Shown piece after piece: positions 36,782 through 49,937 of a DNA stretch of 64,000 nucleotides. The stretch's first letter is position 1; each line of letters starts with the position of its first letter. The DNA is taken from contig NC_065922.1 in assembly GCF_024586455.1 (NCBI RefSeq), positions 33,910,089 to 33,974,088 on the forward strand, in the 5' to 3' direction. The DNA is from Bactrocera neohumeralis. Lineage: Eukaryota; Arthropoda; Insecta; Diptera; Tephritidae. The notes under the pieces were generated by a model. That model saw only the letters and a program-made list of their open reading frames with translations, had not been told where the DNA came from and did no database searches. The position numbers were made by a program, and so were the translations under genes.

Positions 36782-38428
36782 GTGAGTTTATTCACCTTTG
36801 CCGTGTAAGAAAATCATGTAACAAAAACAACAACAGCCGCTGCGAGAAAACAAGAAAAAAAACAATAAGAAAATGTGCAAAGCATAAAGTAAGCCAAATC
36901 AGTTTCATACATACGAACATACATGCTCACACACTAAAAAATGTATGTACATGTATATATTTGTATATTATATATAATTACATATATATATATACAATGA
37001 TCATGCATACGTACCCGTTTATTTAGCAAAAGTTGCGATAACTTTAAGTGTGGCAATGCGTCAAAAAAGCCAGTTTACATGACCAGCTTCCAAAAGAGAG
37101 AAAAAGCAAGGTAGTGAAGCAGTGATTTTTGCTATTGAAATAAAATTTAGTTAACTTGCTGGTGGCCTGCCTGCTTAGAAAGTGCAGTAATGATTAACAC
37201 ATTGAGGTCACTTTCCCCCAGAAACGAACTCTGCCGACGATTTTCCACTTCAGAACACTTTCCGAATGCGAGATTATACAATACGGTATATACCGACACT
37301 TGCTTAGTCTCTCCTAGGAATATAAATTTATAAACACGAAGTTGCGGGATAGCTCTGACCTGATATGTATCTATGTATGTGTGTATGTATATATGTATGT
37401 TTGTGTAAATATTCATATTCTGAATATAGCATGTATTGTTTTATGTGTGCTCATAGAAATTTTAGAAAAATTTAGCTCTATATACACAAGTATACATACA
37501 TACATACATACATATGTATATGCCTGTAACGACAAATGTACATACATAAATATTATATGGGGGAGGCTTCTGCTTCTCCACAACATTTTCCGAAATGGTG
37601 CTCTAATAAAGACATCCCAGGGAAATTGCAATTTTAATACACAAATTTATATATTTATATACATAAGTATATGTACATATGTATGTGCAGCTGCATGTAG
37701 GTATACCAAATGGAAATTTGTATAATTGTGTGTGCACAAATGCATGGCTACCTCTTTATCGATTTTGTTGCATGTCATGTTGCGTGCATCCACTAAAGTT
37801 TTCAAGGGTTACTCATCTCAACGCATACATTGCGCTTACTCTCCTACTGCATAGGCTCGAGCAATACGGCAACCTTGGGTGCCTGACGGCTGGATGACTA
37901 CTGCCGCTCGATTGGGTGGCTCTGGCTGCCTGCCTGGCTGTTGTTTGGTTGACGCAGCACCACACAGGTCAACACAGCATTCGGTTTCCAGAGTTATCTT
38001 GCTCTCCGTGCTTTTGAGTACTTTGGGACGACTACTGCAATATGCTGCTGTTACATACCAAAGGAATTCTAGCTGAATTCAGAAACATACATACATATGT
38101 ACATATAAGTATGTATATGAATTACTTTATGGTTAATATGTAGCCAAGTGTCTAACAACGAACGAACTGCATTTCAGTTTGTTATGCATTCGCACTCGCC
38201 ATTCATTTTTTTCTGCTTTTCACTTATTTGTAGCTATATTTTTTTAAAGTTCGCCTTCTACTTATTGCAAGGCGCAGTTCCTATTCGCCGAAATTGCGGA
38301 CGAGTGCAAGTTTGTTTATGTATGTATATATATATGTACATATGTACATACATACATGTAAGTATGCAGCAGGGCCATGAGCAAAACGCCAAATCCAAAT
38401 GACGAATATTCATAAAAATATATTTTAA
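36782..38428. other. Gene-free stretch
   Basis: Microsatellites at 36920-37000, 37370-37405, 37490-37520 and 38085-38120. The region 37700-38080 is more GC-balanced but no frame carries a motif. Nothing supportable. Confidence 0.45.
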
Positions 38429-38900
38429 GAAAAAACGTTAACTTCGGTTACACCGAATCTATAATACCCTTCACAAATATAAATGTTTTTCATACAAGAA
38501 CTTGTTTGTTATCGTTCAGGTTGTATGGCAGCTTTATGTAGTAGTGGTCCGATCTGAACAATTTATTGGGAGATTATAGTGTTGCCTTGAACGAAATCCA
38601 TGTTAAATTTGGTAAGGAAATCTTCTCAAACAAAAAAATTTTCCATAGAAGAACTTGATTTTGAACGTTCAGTTTGTATGGTAGTTACATGTTATCGTGT
38701 TCCTATAACGGCGGATCCAACAAATAAACAGGATGTGTGAAATCTTGAGGACTAGTTGACATATGCTTATACATACATATACATATGTATGTATGTACAC
38801 ATATGTATGTAAATATATTATTTTATAGGGTCTCCGATTTTTTCTTCTGGGTGTTATTACAAACTTTTTGGCAAATTTAATATACCCTGTTCAGGGTATA
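38429..38900 (-). repeat. Hairpin-ended dispersed repeat, copy 9
   Basis: Minus orientation with both ends. The tail, read on +, is AAGAAAAAACGTTAACTTCG (38430 on) with an imperfect stem TTCGGTTACACCGAA. The head TATACCCTGTTCAGGGTATA at 38881-38900 is a near-perfect palindrome. Internal blocks CAATTTATTGGGAGATTATA and TTTGTATGGTAGTTAC are present. The copy length of about 470 bp implies fewer internal units than copy 8. Confidence 0.85.
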
Positions 38901-40333
38901 ATTATAATATGTGATCCAAATAAATTCATACTAGTGTGCATTATACATATGTATGTACATATTTTTAGAATAAATACAAAGAAAATATAACTTTGGTTAG
39001 GTCACCTTGAATGCATGGCGTTTGACGACGTGCGACAACTAATTCAAATCACCTCCATTTTTTTACCAATAATTTAACTAAAAAAGCTCTTCTGCAAGCC
39101 AATGGCATATAAATTTTAATTATTAGCCTGTTTGTTCGATGACGAGTTGTCTGCCGTTATCGTCTTTTCGCCTGCGTGTTCAAATCTTTTCCTCACTTTC
39201 GTATTCGCACTCACAATTATTTTTCTGTACACATTTTCTATATACATACATATGTATGTATGTATGTATGTGCATGTGTTCTTTCCATTTTTGTCTTTCC
39301 TTCACTTTGCATTTCATTTCGTTGACTACATGTTTTCATCCCGCCCGCGCACTTTACCTACTACTTATCACACCCAACCAGCTGCAATTTAATTTGTGCC
39401 AACCCTGCCGACCGAATAAACATACAAACATACACACACAAGTATGTATAAAATAAAATTCGTTGTCTCGAACGGCAGCTAAATTTTCAGAGTTACTCGT
39501 TGCTTGTCGCTGTGCGCCTGTTAGCAGCCAAACAAATCGTTCGCCAACAATTTCAACTACCTAACGAACCAAGCAAGCAAAACAGCAACAGCAAACGGCT
39601 AGCAGCGAGCTGGCGAACGAGCCCAACAAATCAACAAACAACGTCATCGACGTCAACGTTGTTATCGGCAGTGTCAGGTGGTGGCGGTTGTGTAGCCAAC
39701 GGGCATATATATGTGCATATATACATACTCTACATATTATATACGTAGTGAGTGGTTCTCCTAATCTCCTGTGTGCGATAGTTTGCACTGCATGCGCGAG
39801 TATAATAGAACCAAAATTTCGCCTATGTTGTAAATTGCATGCACTCTGCTTGTATGCATTCGTGCAGGGAGGGGAAAGTCGAGGTGTGGCAATGGTGTGT
39901 GCGTACAAGAAAGTACGTATGCATATCCATATGTATATACATATATATGTACATACATATGTGAGTAGTTTCGTGGCTAGATGATTAGTGTTGGTGTGCA
40001 CACGAAATGGTGGGTGGTAAGTAGGCGCACAGAGAGCACGAGAGCAGATATTTAATAGTGATGCAGCGAAAGAGTTTCTCTTCGCTTGGTATGTGCAGTA
40101 ATACGGTACTTTTGAAATTGTAACCAATATACTCATGTGCGAACACGTTTAAACAAGTTTAATTTTTGTACTTAATGTTAAAAGAACAGTTCGGAATACA
40201 AAGGAGCAGGTATTAAGCATTAATAAATGCGCTAATTATAATATTTTTAAACGAAATGATTCTAAAAATTATTGTTATACTTTAGGCTCCATCACCGGGA
40301 GTTAATATACACATATGTACATACATACATACA

Positions 40334-40364
<31 letters not shown>

Positions 40365-42860
40365 GTATAAGCTTGCATACTAGGGTGGATCAAAATAAAA
40401 CATTAATTTGTTCATCTTAAATACCATGAAAATAACGTCCGAAATTGCGGGCAAAAATTATTGTGTGAAAATGAATAGTTAATCTTGAAGGAAATTTAAC
40501 TAAGTATTTTTTTCATTATATCATAAAATAATGCCACGAAATTAAATCTGTAGATCGTTGTATTTCCTAACTAAATCTAAATTGTAGACGTATAGCTCAA
40601 TTACTCGGAGACAATTAATCCGATTACTATCAATTTTTACCTGTTCTGTTTTTCTCCTTTCTCTGCCAATTAAAAGCAGATTAAATATGTTGGGTCAATT
40701 TTTTTTAAATATTTATGATTGTGTTAATTTTTGTGAGAGCTGGTTGATGAAATTTGTATCTTACACATTTTTTTGTTTTTTTTTTTTGTTAAATGCATAC
40801 ATACATATGTGCATGTACTATTTGCTTAAGATATTGAACACACTACCTTTGAAAATAAACAAATTTTTCTCAGAGGGTACATTATTGCAAATATGTAAAT
40901 GAAAGCACAAAGAAGGTGACGAGTCGAGTACAAATGCCGCGCTTATGTTCATACTTAAACGTAGATATTTACATACATATGTATGCATGTATGTATGTAA
41001 GTATGTATTTCTATTAACATGTACATACATATGTATATTTATAGATGTATGTTTGTAAAAAATAACGTTTGCCAAATGCATATGAACCGGTTTTCGGTCA
41101 CCAGCTCTTATTATATTATTAATATTGGAAGTAAAGGCAAATCTTTTTTGTACCTATGCGCTTATGCTTAAATCCATATATGGAAATCCGAAATAATAAT
41201 AATAACAATCTTGTAGAGTGTGTATGCAGCGCGCATAAATTTGTAAGCCTTTCTCGGTGTCTTTCGGGTGGTACCTACCAACGACGATTAAAGCACTCGT
41301 TTCATTTCGCTGCAGATGTATGTATGTACATAGATATTTTTTTTTTGCTTTGCATTGTGGAGTAGCGAGGTTCACCCTAAAAAAACGACAAAAACAAGTT
41401 ACAAAGTCAAATTTTGCGACCGAAAATTGGCGAATGAAGCATTATGTCGCGCCACAGTGCGTTTATTTGTTCACTTTTTCAACGAGCACGGTCTACTAGT
41501 TGGCTGACGTTGCGGCCGCCATTGTAATTACAATATAGCAAAGTTGGCTCAGCGTGATAAAGTGAAATTGATACATATCCTTTTATATATTTTTAATTAT
41601 TACAAAGTGACTCACTTGCTTCAAAGTTATGCAATAGCATGAATTGTGGTGAGGACACGAACTTGAGAAAATGTCACTGATCAGTATTCAGTATTTCAAA
41701 CATTTATACGTGCCGAAATTGTTTGCTTCTTGGTGTAGTGAGACTGTGAGCAATAGTGGGTGGTTAATTGACACGAAATGGGACAACCAGAATATTTAAC
41801 GCTTCGGGTCATGAAGTTAGGAAATAGCACAAAGCTCTCTAACTGACCTAATAAGAATTCTGTATTATATAAACTGCTTCTTAAAGCAATTTGTTTAAAC
41901 GAACTTCCAACTAATGGATCAAATAATGAAACCCGCAAAAATTACACGCTGCAAAAATAGCAAATTCCTCTCAACCTCTATGCAAATAGACAGTGGATAC
42001 TAGCATACCAAGGGGCGTATGGATACCACTCGCTGAAAGAAAAGTGGTAAATCTATTGAAGTGTTGTACGTACACATGTACATATATGTATGTATGTTGT
42101 ATGTACATACGTGGCAACGAACAATTATAAGTTGCAAACGCGAGTATTTGGTCTGACGAAGGAAGATATCCACAGCTCAAACAACATACAACATCGACTG
42201 GCAATAGCAATATGAAAATCCACATTATGTATGAATATTTGTGTATGTGTCTGTATGTTGAAAATCGACACAAATAAGAACAAAATATACAAATATACCG
42301 CACGAAGGCAGGCGAACAGTCTGCGGAGCAGCTGCAACAACGACGTCGGCAACGACTTTAGCAGCGCTGTGTCATTCCGGCAGCAACGCGTTCTCTAACC
42401 TAACCCAAAGCAAAACAACAATTTTAAGTTCAGTCGGTTAGTTGATTATTTTCGCTTCGCTTGTTTGCATCGCATGTGTGCGTTGTGTGTACGAGTCGAG
42501 TACATTTTGCTAATTTCACCTTGGTTCGCCTTGTCGACAACGAACAGTCGTTCGGTCTGTCTTTCTGTCAATCGATTGAACAGAAGACTGTGAGACGGTC
42601 GAACTTTCGGCTCAAGCATTTATGTTTGTGTGTACATACCTTTTATACAACCGCGATATACTTTCATACATACATATGTATGCATCGTATTTAGTTAACT
42701 ATAATTTATGTATATCGCGCTGTATATTGCAGTTACTAAGTGCAAGATGGTGTGGCGAGTTGCGACGAGACGAAATGAGAAACGTCGCGACGACGCGTAA
42801 CCAATTGAAAACCAAAGCAACAGCAGCGGTATCCGAGTATCTTCTCTGCGTTCGTAACTG
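38901..42860. other. Gene-free stretch
   Basis: No recognised gene. Contains CATA/TATG clusters (39240-39272, 39910-39960, 40310-40368, 40970-41060, 42075-42110 and 42665-42680) and a TAGGGTGGATC repeat start at 40381. The segments 39470-40090 and 42300-42860 are GC-balanced and may be regulatory. A 191-codon minus-strand frame at 40136-39561 lacks any motif. Confidence 0.45.
40316..40367. repeat. (ACAT)n microsatellite
   Basis: An uninterrupted run of about twelve ACAT units, closed by CATATGTAT. The longest pure tetranucleotide run in the window and likely to be length-polymorphic. Confidence 0.9.
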
Positions 42861-42895
42861 TCAGTGTTGGTCGCGCAGAGCGTTCATCGTGACGT
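42861..42895 (+). promoter_or_regulatory. Candidate Inr + DPE core promoter
   Basis: TCAGTG at 42861 matches the fly initiator (TCAGTY, with +1 at 42863) in five of six positions. TGACG at +28 to +32 fits four of five positions of the downstream promoter element. There is no TATA box at -30. A long A-rich leader-like stretch follows immediately, which fits a transcription start here. Confidence 0.3.
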
Positions 42896-43797
42896 GTGTT
42901 TAATCATTTGATCGACAGTTGAAAAATTTGCAAAAAAGAAAACAACAAATACACACATTGGCAAAATTCACAAAGAAAATATAGACAAGAGTGTAGAAAG
43001 AAAAAAATTCAGACATATAAACTAAGTGATAAATAATACATGCATAAGAGCAAAGTAGTGAAGAAATGAGATAAAAATGAAATATTTATTTATACAAACG
43101 TAGAAAAAATAGAAAAGAAAATCCTAAACACTTGTGCAAGTGCAAAGTAAATGCGAAAGAAAAATGTGAATGTTCTGCAGAGCAGAGAAGAGAGCGTAGA
43201 GGTCTCGGTAATTAACAGTGGCGTAGCAATAGCAGTCGCAGCGCCAACTCAGTCAAAAGAGCGACGCGCAAGAGAGAGCCAGCAAGCTAGTGCGCCGCGG
43301 TGTCATTGAAAGGCTACCACAATAATTTAATACGCTTAATAAGAAAAGGTGAAACAACAACACGCCAACTGACAAAAGCATAATAACAGCATAGGCCATA
43401 TGTGTGTTGTCCGTAACGTATACATAAAGTATATTTATGTACATGAAACATTCTAGCAAGTTCAAGTGATAGCAGCAGTCAAAGTGACAACAGCAAACGT
43501 AACGAAACGAAAATACCGGCGTTCGGACTGCTGCAAACCGAAAGTTATGTTACTAGCTCTGCTGCGCAACATTTATTATATGTGTATACACAAGTATATT
43601 TAAATTGGCAGCATCTTGTCTCCTCCGACCGGTTTCTATACCTTTTTTCTACATTGAGGAATAAGTGAAAATCGAACGGCGGAATAGAACGGCTAACGAA
43701 AAAATTGCAAGTGTAGTGTCTGTGTAGAAATCGGCAACAACGAAAACCAAAGAAACCAATAATGCCAAACGAGAGACCATGATGTCTCACCATGATG
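42863..43797 (+). other. Candidate Tlk leader exon (43.8 kb)
   Basis: A-rich leader-like sequence ends with ATG ATG TCT CAC CAT GAT G, then GTCAGT (donor at 43798). The M-M-S-H-H-D frame ends in phase 1, compatible with the 5-nt microexon. The donor is moderate. The same leader may instead continue to the next donor at 44889, making one long first exon. Confidence 0.35.
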
Positions 43798-43798
43798 G

Positions 43799-44615
43799 TC
43801 AGTCATCTTTGTATCCCCCAACAAATCAACGACAATAGTGCACGTTTAATACACTTCGTGTAATCATTAATTTATATACATATAAACATACAATAAAAAA
43901 AACTCGGTTGTTTAACAGGCGAGTACGTGCTGTCAAAATTTATCAAATCCCTACAGCAGTTCAACTGCAATAAAAGAAAACCGAACGGCAAATAGAAACA
44001 CAAAGTAGGCGAGAAAACAAAAGAAAATCAACAAAAGCAAAAAAAAAAAATACATAGTAATTCTCTTGCTGTCGTGACTATTGAACTCTCGCATGCCGAG
44101 TGATTGTGCACTCGTTTGTTTACAATACAAACAAACAAACATCGTTTTAGTATAATTGTGATGTGGTTGTTGATGGTGTTGTCGACGGCGATTACGACCA
44201 CGACCAACTAAACGAGCAGCTGTTTCGTGCCGGTTGTTCGTTTGTTGTGTTTATACCGATCAGCTGATTTCTCTTTACCTCGCGACTGACCTAACGACCA
44301 AATAACAGCCAGAACCAGCAGTGTCGTATCGCTAACGTACAACTGCACAGAGATACAGAGAGAGTGTAAAATTATTTGATAATTTGTATGTATACAAAAT
44401 ATTTGTGCGCGTGTGTGTATTTTTATTGGATTGTGCTGCATGTCGTCTAATTGTGCACATATGTTGCCCGCTGCTTCGGGCTTTGGTGGCGGTTTAGTTG
44501 GCAGCAGCGGTGGCGGCGGCGGCGTCGGCGTATCGGCGGTGGTGGCAGTAGCAGTAGTAGCGGTGCAGGCACTTTCACATATATTACAAATAATACTGCG
44601 GCCACAGTGCAGCCC
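43799..44615 (+). other. Leader-like sequence upstream of the 44.6 kb coding exon
   Basis: A-rich to 44060, then more balanced. An ATG at 44440 opens a frame (SSNCAHMLPAASGFGGG, then LVGSSGGGGG) that looks like protein but sits one frame away from the coding exon that follows. Low-complexity GGC/GGT runs occupy about 44498-44560. Either this is untranslated leader or the coding exon starts here with an indel. Confidence 0.35.
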
Positions 44616-44888
44616 ATGTTGACCGAAATGGTTGTAGTGGCCGCGGCAGCGGCAGAGCAACAGCTGCATCGTCATCGTTCAAATTCGAATTTGATAACAA
44701 GCGGAAAGCCACAACCGTCGACGCCCCGCGGCAAGCGTCGTTGTATGAGTGCTAATGTCGCGGCACAACAACAAATAATGGGGCATACAACAACGACAAC
44801 AACAGTAGCAGCGCCTATCACGAAACGAAATCGTAAACTGTTAACAACAGTGGCAGCAACAGCAACAGGAAAAACAACAGTTGAGAGA
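44616..44888 (+). CDS. Tlk: Tlk alternative N-terminal coding exon
   Basis: The open frame from ATG 44616 (MLTEMVVVAAAAAEQQLHR, then SNSNLITSGKPQPSTPRGKR and RCMSANVAAQQQIMG) runs 91 codons to AAA ACA ACA GTT GAG AGA. The strong donor GTGAGT follows at 44889. It ends in phase 0, which matches the acceptor before 50877, giving a 1,299-aa Tlk isoform. Codon use is mixed and non-repetitive in the middle (SGKPQPSTPRGKRR), unlike the shadow frames around it. The residues are Ala/Gln/Ser/Thr-rich with a basic patch, as expected for a disordered TLK N-terminus; no domain. The frame stays open upstream to 44451 in the same phase (through TYITNNTAATVQP), so the true start may lie further 5'. Assignment to Tlk rests on phase and position. 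Confidence 0.55.
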
Positions 44889-46307
44889 GTGAGTTCGAAT
44901 TTTGACTTCCGTTTTGCGAAAGGGTTTATTTAGTGTGTAGTGTATGTATATGAAAATTGTTCTATTTTTAATTTATCATTTTTATGTTTGTGCGCAACTC
45001 TGTAATCGTAAAGTGGGCGACGAAGCAGCATACATGTTTGATGCCAGTTCGCTGCGCATTTCGTGTTCCATTTTCAACTTCGGTACTCGGCTCTAACGAA
45101 TTAGCAAGAGCACAAGAGCAAGCGCAATAGTAGTAAAGTAGTGGTTTGCTCTCTTATTTAATCATTGCCTTGCACGTGCTTATGTTTTTTCCGGTACACT
45201 TTTGATTTTTGTTGCTTTTGTCGACTTTTGAAGTTTTTGTTAGCGCTACATAATACCGTCCATAGGTATGTACATATGTATATTGTACATACATATGTAT
45301 GTGCATTTAAATAAGTATATATTTCTTTGCTGAAATGTGGAGCAGTGCGAATGCCACAGACAGTTAATTTGAAAAATTGGATTAAATCGTTAAAGTCAGA
45401 TTTGTGGTTGTGGGTCGTGTTTCTCACGCTGGGCGAGTATTATTGCCACGTTTGTTTCGGCTTTTGGTCACCAATTAATAAAGTCTGAGAGATATTATTG
45501 TGGGTGTTTGTTTGTAGGCTCTAGCCTGCCTCTATGTACATACATATGTACATATTTTTTATACATAGTATAGATTTTCCGAGCAAAGATGGTGAAAATT
45601 TACAAATTTACCGAAATAAATATTTTTAGTGAAAGTGCATTTCTAATAAATTTTGCATAAATCTATTTAATACTAAATGTTCAATCAATTACATTTTTTT
45701 TAATTTTCTAAATTACATACTTAAATTAGTATCTAATTGTTGTCAAAATGAAACTGATGTTGAACAATCTGATAATAATCCTGAAAATTTGTTTGTGAAG
45801 GTTTGAAATGAATTTTTAAATTTTAGAGAATAAAGTTAAATGAGCCGACATCCGAAACGGAAAATATTAATTTTGATTTTTTCTCTAAACTCATTTATGT
45901 ATGTATGCACTTCTTTCGTTTTCATAATTGTTATATGGTTGTTTAGAACTGTAGGAGCTCACGCACAGTTGTGTTGTCACAGGATTGCAGTTAATGCCTT
46001 TAAAAGGCATTTAACATTTACCTTTTTTCAGAAAATCTTAATTAAAATAATTTTTAAAATTCACATATGAAATACCGATTTGCAAACTCAGAATTAACTT
46101 TTTGATCCAAATACTCTCATTAAAAATAATAAAATGAAATAAAGCGTAGTAAAATAGTAAAAAATTAGATCACCCCTCACAATTTTGATGTAAAAACTCT
46201 GATAAAAAACAAAAAAATTTAAATTAAAATAGAAAACAACGTAGCAAAATAGTAATAAACATAAAATATCTTCATCATTTGATTTTGACGGATCAAATAG
46301 TGTAGTA
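44889..46307. other. Gene-free stretch (putative Tlk intron)
   Basis: Begins with the donor at 44889. Microsatellites at 45265-45310 and 45535-45560. The rest is AT-rich. No gene supportable. Confidence 0.5.
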
Positions 46308-46500
46308 AACATATGACAACTACCTGCTATAGTGGTCGGATCTGAACAATTTGTTCGGACATTGTAGTATTGCCGTGGACGATAATCTATGTCCAATTTC
46401 TTAAAGATATTATATCAAATAAAAGTGTATTGTTATCGTTCAGTTTGTATAGCATATGCTATAATGGCCTGCTATAGGCCGATCCGACAAATGATCAAAT
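46308..46500 (-). repeat. Hairpin-ended dispersed repeat, copy 10 (fragment)
   Basis: Only the internal-unit blocks remain: ACCTGCTATAGTGGTCGGAT, CTGAACAATTTGTTCGGACA, and TTCAGTTTGTATAGCATATG with a second CTATAATGG mark. Both ends are missing. Confidence 0.7.
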
Positions 46501-48700
46501 TCAAGTTTGTCTATAATTATAATTATTTATTAATAATTTAATATTTTCTGAAACTGAAAACCCTCTCACTTTTATACATTTATTTCCTATTTTCTAATCC
46601 AATGTAAACTTTTAACGAAAAAAATGTAAATAGAAAAATCGAAATGTGAAAACCGTTCCATAAAACGTGAATAAGCGATAAAAACAAAACATAAACACCG
46701 AACTGTTCAGAGAAAGAAACATCAAACATAACAGACAATATCAAAACAACAGAGCGCTCACTCACCAACTGTTCGCAGCTCTCCATTATTATTATTATTC
46801 CCCACTCAACATAAATAAGTTGAAAAAACTCAAGTGCGTTTATAGTATATACAAACACACATGTATGTAATTGCTTGTTAGTGCTATAAATAAATGCAAA
46901 TGTTTGGTTGCCCTATTGGAATTTCTACAAGAGAGAACGCACTCAAATTTCGCTCTTACTCTCCCCATATAAACTTATTACATATGTTTGTGTTTGTATG
47001 CATTTATTTTGTGTATGTGTGTGGGGAATGAAAATGAAAATTTGCGTGACGTGACGTCTCTCGACCTTGACTCATCGGCATGAACTGTTAAACTGTTGTG
47101 TTACAATTCGAAGCCAATGTGATCTGATACCAAACTTGACGTACACAATCGTGTTGCCACACAGTTGGGGGATTTTATAATATTGAATACTTGAATAAGA
47201 TTCGTAAGCATAAATACGTATGAAGATACGGGGCTGCGCAAATGAAGTTTGTTGTTTGCTGATACTTTCTATCTGGTAACTTTTGGCACGATGTGAGTTT
47301 ATTCGTTATCACTAACGTTGTACACCGATGTGGCAGCCGCCGCTTGCTATTTTCTCAACTAACTTACACATACTTTTCCTATGTATTCGCACATAATTGA
47401 TTGAGCGTACTCGCTTTTAAGGTGGCTCGGGTGGCTGTTTTGCTGCTGTGCACTCTTTTGCCAGCGACCGTGCTTCTGCTCTGTGTCTATTCAGTTTCTT
47501 TTATTTATTTAAGCTGCGGTGTTGCCGTTCCGTTTGGGATTATAGCGAAATGAAATTGACAGATGGTCGGTACATCTGGCACGGCGTAGTGAAGAAATAT
47601 TTATACATGCATAGGTGTGTATATAATGTATACATATGTATATTCAATTGTAGGTATGTATGTATGCATGACGGTGTATGTGCTGTTAACTGATGACAGC
47701 ATAATTGTTATCAACAGCACTTTTTCGGGTCGAATGTGGTGGCATTGTTTTTACTCATCGACTCATCGGGTTCAACCGATTTGTTTTCGCAATGGTTGGT
47801 AATGCAGTTCAAATGCTGTGTAATTGTATTTTTTTTTTTCAAAACTATTTGCTGTTTTCCATTGATGCATGGTCATTTAAATTCATCTACCTAAGCATAT
47901 GGAATAACGTAATTATTTTATTAGGCGTTACAAATAATTAAAATGATACCTTTGCTATTCAAAAACTATTTTTTAATTTTTTTACTAAAACAATTAAAAT
48001 ACTTGACATATTGTACTTTAATTTTTTTTTTACATCAATATTCTATCACAAATTAAATTATATGTATGTTTGCGCATCTGTAAAAATTTTATTTACATAT
48101 ATTCATATGTATGTACATTGAATTACATAAATACATAATGTATCTGCACATACAGCTCGCTACACACGAACATCAACCATCTGTCATTTTCTGATTAAAC
48201 TAGCTAAACACTTAATATTTCTCAAACTCGTTAAAATTTTGCCTGCTTACAACTAATTCCCAAGTTTCTACTGTCCGAAGTGTTTGCAAAATTGAGATGA
48301 ATTGTTTTTGCAATTATTTGCAAACAAAGCTAAAGCGGAACTCGAGAGCACGAGCGAGCCAACGAGAGAGACGTCAAACACCGCACATTTGATTTATTTA
48401 TTTATTCAGTTTTATTTCGTATTCTCTGTAGGCATAACAGTTCGATATACATACGTAAATATATATACATGTATGTAAGTGTGTTGAACGTTTTTTTTAA
48501 CTGTCAACCCAGTCGCACTGTGAACTATCCCTGCTGTGCGGTATTCATTTTGCCAGTAGAATCATCGTGTTGTCATATTTCTTCGTTCCCAAATTAAAAT
48601 TTGTTGGTTTTTATGAGCGGAATGCAATACGCAAAGAAGGCATGAGTAAAGTTGTGTGTTTGTGTAATTGCGTGCCGTTATAGATTTATCTCGTTCTAGC
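46501..48700. other. Gene-free stretch (putative Tlk intron)
   Basis: AT-rich with short frames only. Contains a possible CRE-type site at 47046 and microsatellites at 47620-47670, 48090-48115 and 48445-48480. Nothing else supportable. Confidence 0.45.
47046..47060. promoter_or_regulatory. CRE-like double site
   Basis: GTGACGTGACGTCTC contains two overlapping TGACG half-sites, the second nearly palindromic (TGACGTCT against the CREB consensus TGACGTCA). The surrounding 200 bp is less AT-rich. Sequence match only. Confidence 0.25.
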
Positions 48701-48820
48701 GTGAGCGCCAGAAAAGTAAAAGAGTGCCATAATCATTTATTCTCACTTAGATAAAGTGTTCACATCTCTGCCTTTTTGGGGGCAAAATATCTCCCTTCTA
48801 GCGAATTATGGTGTCACATT
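48701..48820 (+). other. Candidate Tlk leader exon (48.8 kb)
   Basis: Ends with ATG GTG TCA CAT T, then the near-consensus donor GTAAGT at 48821. The frame M-V-S-H ends in phase 1, compatible with the microexon at 50802. The upstream boundary is a guess; the sequence is not strongly leader-like. Confidence 0.25.
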
Positions 48821-49095
48821 GTAAGTGCGATTCCGTTGTTTACAATTAAATGCTGAATTATTTCACTTCCGAGTGTCAATAGCAACTTGCAAGTAGATAC
48901 ATTTGATTGCCTTGTGTTCGGCGCAGTGTCGCGGGAATTGAAAGGGGCATAATGTCGGACTTGTAAAGGCAACACCTTTTCAGCAGTCGCATATTTTCTC
49001 ATATACATACACAGTGACAAATTTGTGAGCGCACAGCTCTCGGTATGCATGAAATTTTTCTTCCTTACTTTTACACACTATCATCATTGGATCGG

Positions 49096-49937
49096 TCAGT
49101 TGTGTGCGGAGTGAATGAAAAACGTCGTTGAGTGTAAATTAAAGTAATTTGCAATAAAAGTGACAATATGAAATAAACTAATTGAAAATTTAATGAAACA
49201 TATTTGAACGCATATTTTACAAGTGAAATATCGTGTGCACATTTAGAAATATTTAGAAAACATGATAATTACGAAAAGAAATGCGTATATTGAGAATAAA
49301 TAAGATTTTTGTAAAGAGGTGTGTGAGATGTGGAGAAAATATTTATTTCAGTTTTTTCGACAATGGCTGCCGACGACGATGAAACTTAGCAGCGTTGATG
49401 GCAAAAGTAGCAACAAAAAGCAATAGTGAACAAGACGATGACGACGACGTCGACGACGAAGACTTGGCAGCAACAACGATGACGAAGTGAAAAACGAGAA
49501 ATAATCGAGTGACTGACAACCGACTCGTTGCTTTTGGAAGCGACTCGCGACAGAACTCGTTAAGACAAAGAGACGAAACGAGACGTGAAGAAAAACGAAT
49601 CAGTGGCAAAGAATTTTTTTTCGCTCAAAGTCAGAGAAAGAAGTTTTTGTGGTCTGCAAATTACTATTCGGTGCTATAAATTTGATTTGAAATAATCTAA
49701 ATAATTTTAAATAAATAAGTGTTCAACTAAATAATAGAATAATGCGATCAAATATTTTGCTGCGTTTAATACGAAATAAATCAGTGTGATTATCGTCGAA
49801 TTTGTTTTTATTTTCACGAGGATTTGCCAAAAGCAATTCTCAAGCGTGGTGAAAATCACAAAAATCACAAATTCGTGAAAGAAAATTTAAAACGTAACGC
49901 AAAGAGAGCAACAACGAAAATGCGGCATTTAAAAAAG
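49096..49937 (+). other. Candidate Tlk leader exon (49.9 kb) with short upstream frames
   Basis: TCAGTT at 49096 fits a fly initiator, and a purine-rich leader follows. It holds two short upstream frames: 49364-49390 (M-A-A-D-D-D-E-T) with a good initiation context, and 49398-49490, a 30-residue acidic peptide (NSEQDDDDDVDDEDLAATTM). It may end at AAA AAG then GTGACA (49938), after ATG 49920, in phase 0. The donor is weak. If transcribed, the upstream frames would be expected to reduce translation of the main frame. Confidence 0.35.

Noticed and set aside
39561..40136. 191-codon open frame on the minus strand
   Set aside because: Spans CATA/TATG microsatellites and GC-balanced non-coding DNA; the translation has no motif, and its residues follow base composition.
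40316..40367. Regularly spaced short repeats resembling a CRISPR array
   Set aside because: It is a pure tetranucleotide run without spacers, in a eukaryotic genome.
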